Below are positions 62,475 through 64,000 of a stretch of 64,000 bases of DNA, in pieces. The number at the start of each line of letters is the position of its first letter. The stretch's first letter is position 1. The notes under the pieces are model-generated. The model was not told the DNA's origin and did not search any database. It was given only the letters and a program-made list of their open reading frames with translations. The translations under genes were made by a program, and so were the position numbers. The DNA is from Bacteroidales bacterium (GTDB taxonomy: Bacteria > Bacteroidota > Bacteroidia > Bacteroidales > UBA12077): positions 62,001 through 126,000 of the forward strand of contig JANQHE010000029.1 in NCBI GenBank assembly GCA_028282785.1, given 5' to 3'.

Positions 62475-63124
62475 TGTTTAAAGTTCTTCACTGGTATATA
62501 AAAAATCAAATTGGGTTTTTAGAGTTAAGTAACCCACCTTCAAATCCGATGGATCCTACTTTTTTTGAGGAGTTTTATTGGTGGAGAACGGAAATAATCG
62601 AAAAGGAAAATGTTGAAGCAATCGTTATTCATGGTAAAGGACGACATTTTTCATCGGGCGCTGTATTAAATGATTTATTGGGAATAATAAGTCGTAGTCA
62701 TACTCAAGAAGGCGATATCAATAAGATTAGTAAGTTCTTAAATAAAAACAGTCAGATCTTTTACTCATTAAAAGAATTAAATATTCCTGTTATAGCTGCA
62801 GTTCGTGGGGTTTGCCTGGGTTCTGCTTTCGAGTTAGCATTGTGTTGCGACTATATAATTTGCGGTGAAAAAGCAGTTCTTGGTTTACCTGAAACTACCT
62901 TTGGATTAATTCCCGGTTGTACCGGAACATATATTCTTCCAAAACTGGTTGGAGAATCTTTGGCAATGGAGCTTATCTTAACGGGAGATACATTTACTCC
63001 TTTTCGGGCAAAGGAATGGGGCTTGGTTCAGGAGATAGTTTCTACAAAAGAAGTATTGGAAGAAGCCACAACACTTGCAAAAAAGTTAAGTAAGAACTTT
63101 AATCATGTATTCAAATCAATTTGA
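62474..63124 (+). CDS. Enoyl-CoA hydratase/isomerase-like (crotonase 2)
   Basis: 216 residues, shorter than crotonase 1. The oxyanion segment is GRHFSSGAVLNDL, and GVCLGSAFELALCCD with LPETTFGLIPGCTGT keep both Glu positions, but the usual GGG is GSA and the C-terminal helix is short. The start overlaps the AcpS-like stop by one base (TAATG), which implies coupling. Possible role: dehydratase or decarboxylase partner of crotonase 1. Confidence 0.85.
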   Translation: MFKVLHWYIKNQIGFLELSNPPSNPMDPTFFEEFYWWRTEIIEKENVEAIVIHGKGRHFSSGAVLNDLLGIISRSHTQEGDINKISKFLNKNSQIFYSLKELNIPVIAAVRGVCLGSAFELALCCDYIICGEKAVLGLPETTFGLIPGCTGTYILPKLVGESLAMELILTGDTFTPFRAKEWGLVQEIVSTKEVLEEATTLAKKLSKNFNHVFKSI

Positions 63125-63130
63125 TTTATT

Positions 63131-64000
63131 ATGAGGGAGAATAATTCTGAGAACCATATAAAACTTACCGGAACCGGATCATATTTACCTGGTAAACCAA
63201 TAGCTATTGAAGAAGTTGATTATTACCTGGGTGAGCTTACTAAAGCTCCAAAGAAGTTGCAAAAGTGGTTGATACGAATGAAGGATCTGATGAAAGAAAT
63301 GTTAGAAGTGGAATATTATCACTTTGCAATAGATCCGGAAACAAGAGAATTTACAGATGATAATATCACGATGTCTGTTAAAGCAGCACAAAAAGCATTA
63401 AAAGGGGCAGGACTCAATCCGGAAGACATTGACTTAATTGTTTATGGAAGTGCCCACCAGGATCAAATGCCAACAGCATCGGTTCGAATACAAGAGGCGC
63501 TTGGAGTTGAGCAATGTGGCGAAATATCCATACATGCAAATTGCACCTCTGCCTATAAAGCACTTTTAATAGCAAGTGATTTTATCAGATCCGGACGTTA
63601 TAAAAATGCATTGGTACTCTCATCAAGTATGTCTTCATCAGAACTAAGGGCAGAATACTATAATCAGGAATTAGTAAAAAAAGAGGAATTATTTCTTCGT
63701 TATTTTTTGAGTGACGGGGCAGGAGCTTTAGTATTACAGGCAACGGATGAAAAGAAAAACGGACTTTTTGTTGAACATACATACATGGAGTCCATAGGAG
63801 GTAAAAAGCCTTCAGCTATGAAAAACCGGCGTCCTGCATACTGGATGAATCCGAAAGAAGAATATGAATTAGGTTATCATCACCTTACGCAAATGTTCAA
63901 CGAACAATTAAGAACTCATTTTCATGATGAAGATGGAAGTGTTTTCTTAAAAGGGCTTAAAAGAATGCTGGAAGAATACCCTGTCAACATAAATGATTTA
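63131..64000 (+). CDS. 3-oxoacyl-ACP synthase III (KAS III)-like, 3'-truncated
   Basis: The frame is open from the ATG at 63131 to the window end; 290 codons are visible, the full gene being expected at 330-400. Thiolase fold: LTGTGSYLPGKPI start, DIDLIVYGSAHQDQMP, and the catalytic Cys138 in HANCTSAYKAL. It condenses an acyl thioester starter with malonyl-ACP, or transfers acyl groups. It starts 6 bases after crotonase 2. The His and Asn of the triad lie beyond the edge, so activity cannot be judged. Confidence 0.88.
   Translation, partial: MRENNSENHIKLTGTGSYLPGKPIAIEEVDYYLGELTKAPKKLQKWLIRMKDLMKEMLEVEYYHFAIDPETREFTDDNITMSVKAAQKALKGAGLNPEDIDLIVYGSAHQDQMPTASVRIQEALGVEQCGEISIHANCTSAYKALLIASDFIRSGRYKNALVLSSSMSSSELRAEYYNQELVKKEELFLRYFLSDGAGALVLQATDEKKNGLFVEHTYMESIGGKKPSAMKNRRPAYWMNPKEEYELGYHHLTQMFNEQLRTHFHDEDGSVFLKGLKRMLEEYPVNINDL

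Overview
The window is AT-rich chromosomal DNA from a member of the Bacteroidota. Signs are the family content (DUF4230, DUF3822, DUF4097 and FISUMP proteins, SiaB/SiaC pairs, ISAon1-type transposase, TnpA_REP), promoters of the TTTG-N19-TAnnTTTG type, very weak Shine-Dalgarno signals, and ribosomal protein S1 with six S1 domains and long charged tails. Butyrate kinase at the left edge and the general gene style fit Bacteroidales/Marinilabiliales-like bacteria, but the order is a guess. All functions are read from motifs by eye; no database search was possible.

Left edge to 5.7 kb: the end of a butyrate kinase gene, a small membrane protein, and a tight five-gene minus-strand operon. The operon encodes a two-helix small membrane protein, a multi-helix membrane protein, a DUF4230 lipoprotein, a large membrane-anchored DUF4230-like protein and a CHAP peptidoglycan hydrolase without signal peptide. 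I cannot match it to a named system.

5.9-24.4 kb is an accessory-looking region. It holds one TetR and three paralogous AraC regulators, six short-chain dehydrogenases (SDRs), an NAD-binding reductase-like protein, and several membrane proteins (LtrA, CPBP and others). It also carries a metallophosphoesterase and a lipoprotein hydrolase. Promoter motifs recur: a TetR operator pair, 12-bp direct repeats with fixed promoter geometry, and a 27-bp motif before two genes. Palindromic REP hairpins are scattered here and flank a REP-associated tyrosine transposase. A decayed ISAon1-family element, a tRNA-Asp gene and a broken tRNA-Asp fragment close the region.

24.7-47.2 kb is mostly core genome: rsmD, DUF3822, a RecD-like helicase, a cation diffusion facilitator, a kelch-type lipoprotein, yjbQ, a phosphohexomutase, dTDP-rhamnose genes (rfbC, rfbD), a UDP-glucose dehydrogenase, rpsA, a STAS protein, rnz, guaA, a C-terminal processing protease, pnuC with a nicotinamide riboside kinase, and an rRNA methyltransferase. 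Two separate SiaB-SiaC partner-switch pairs lie at 42.3-43.2 and 47.5-48.4 kb.

48.5-64 kb: a TerB/FHA-like/ABCG fusion transporter with two envelope proteins, a MATE exporter, a DUF4097 adhesin-like protein, a large VPS10/sortilin-type beta-propeller protein and an OsmC protein. At the right edge is a compact operon of thioesterase, two crotonases, an AcpS-like protein and a KAS III-type synthase, with a divergent O-methyltransferase. It looks like the border of a fatty-acid or polyketide-type biosynthetic cluster that continues outside the window.
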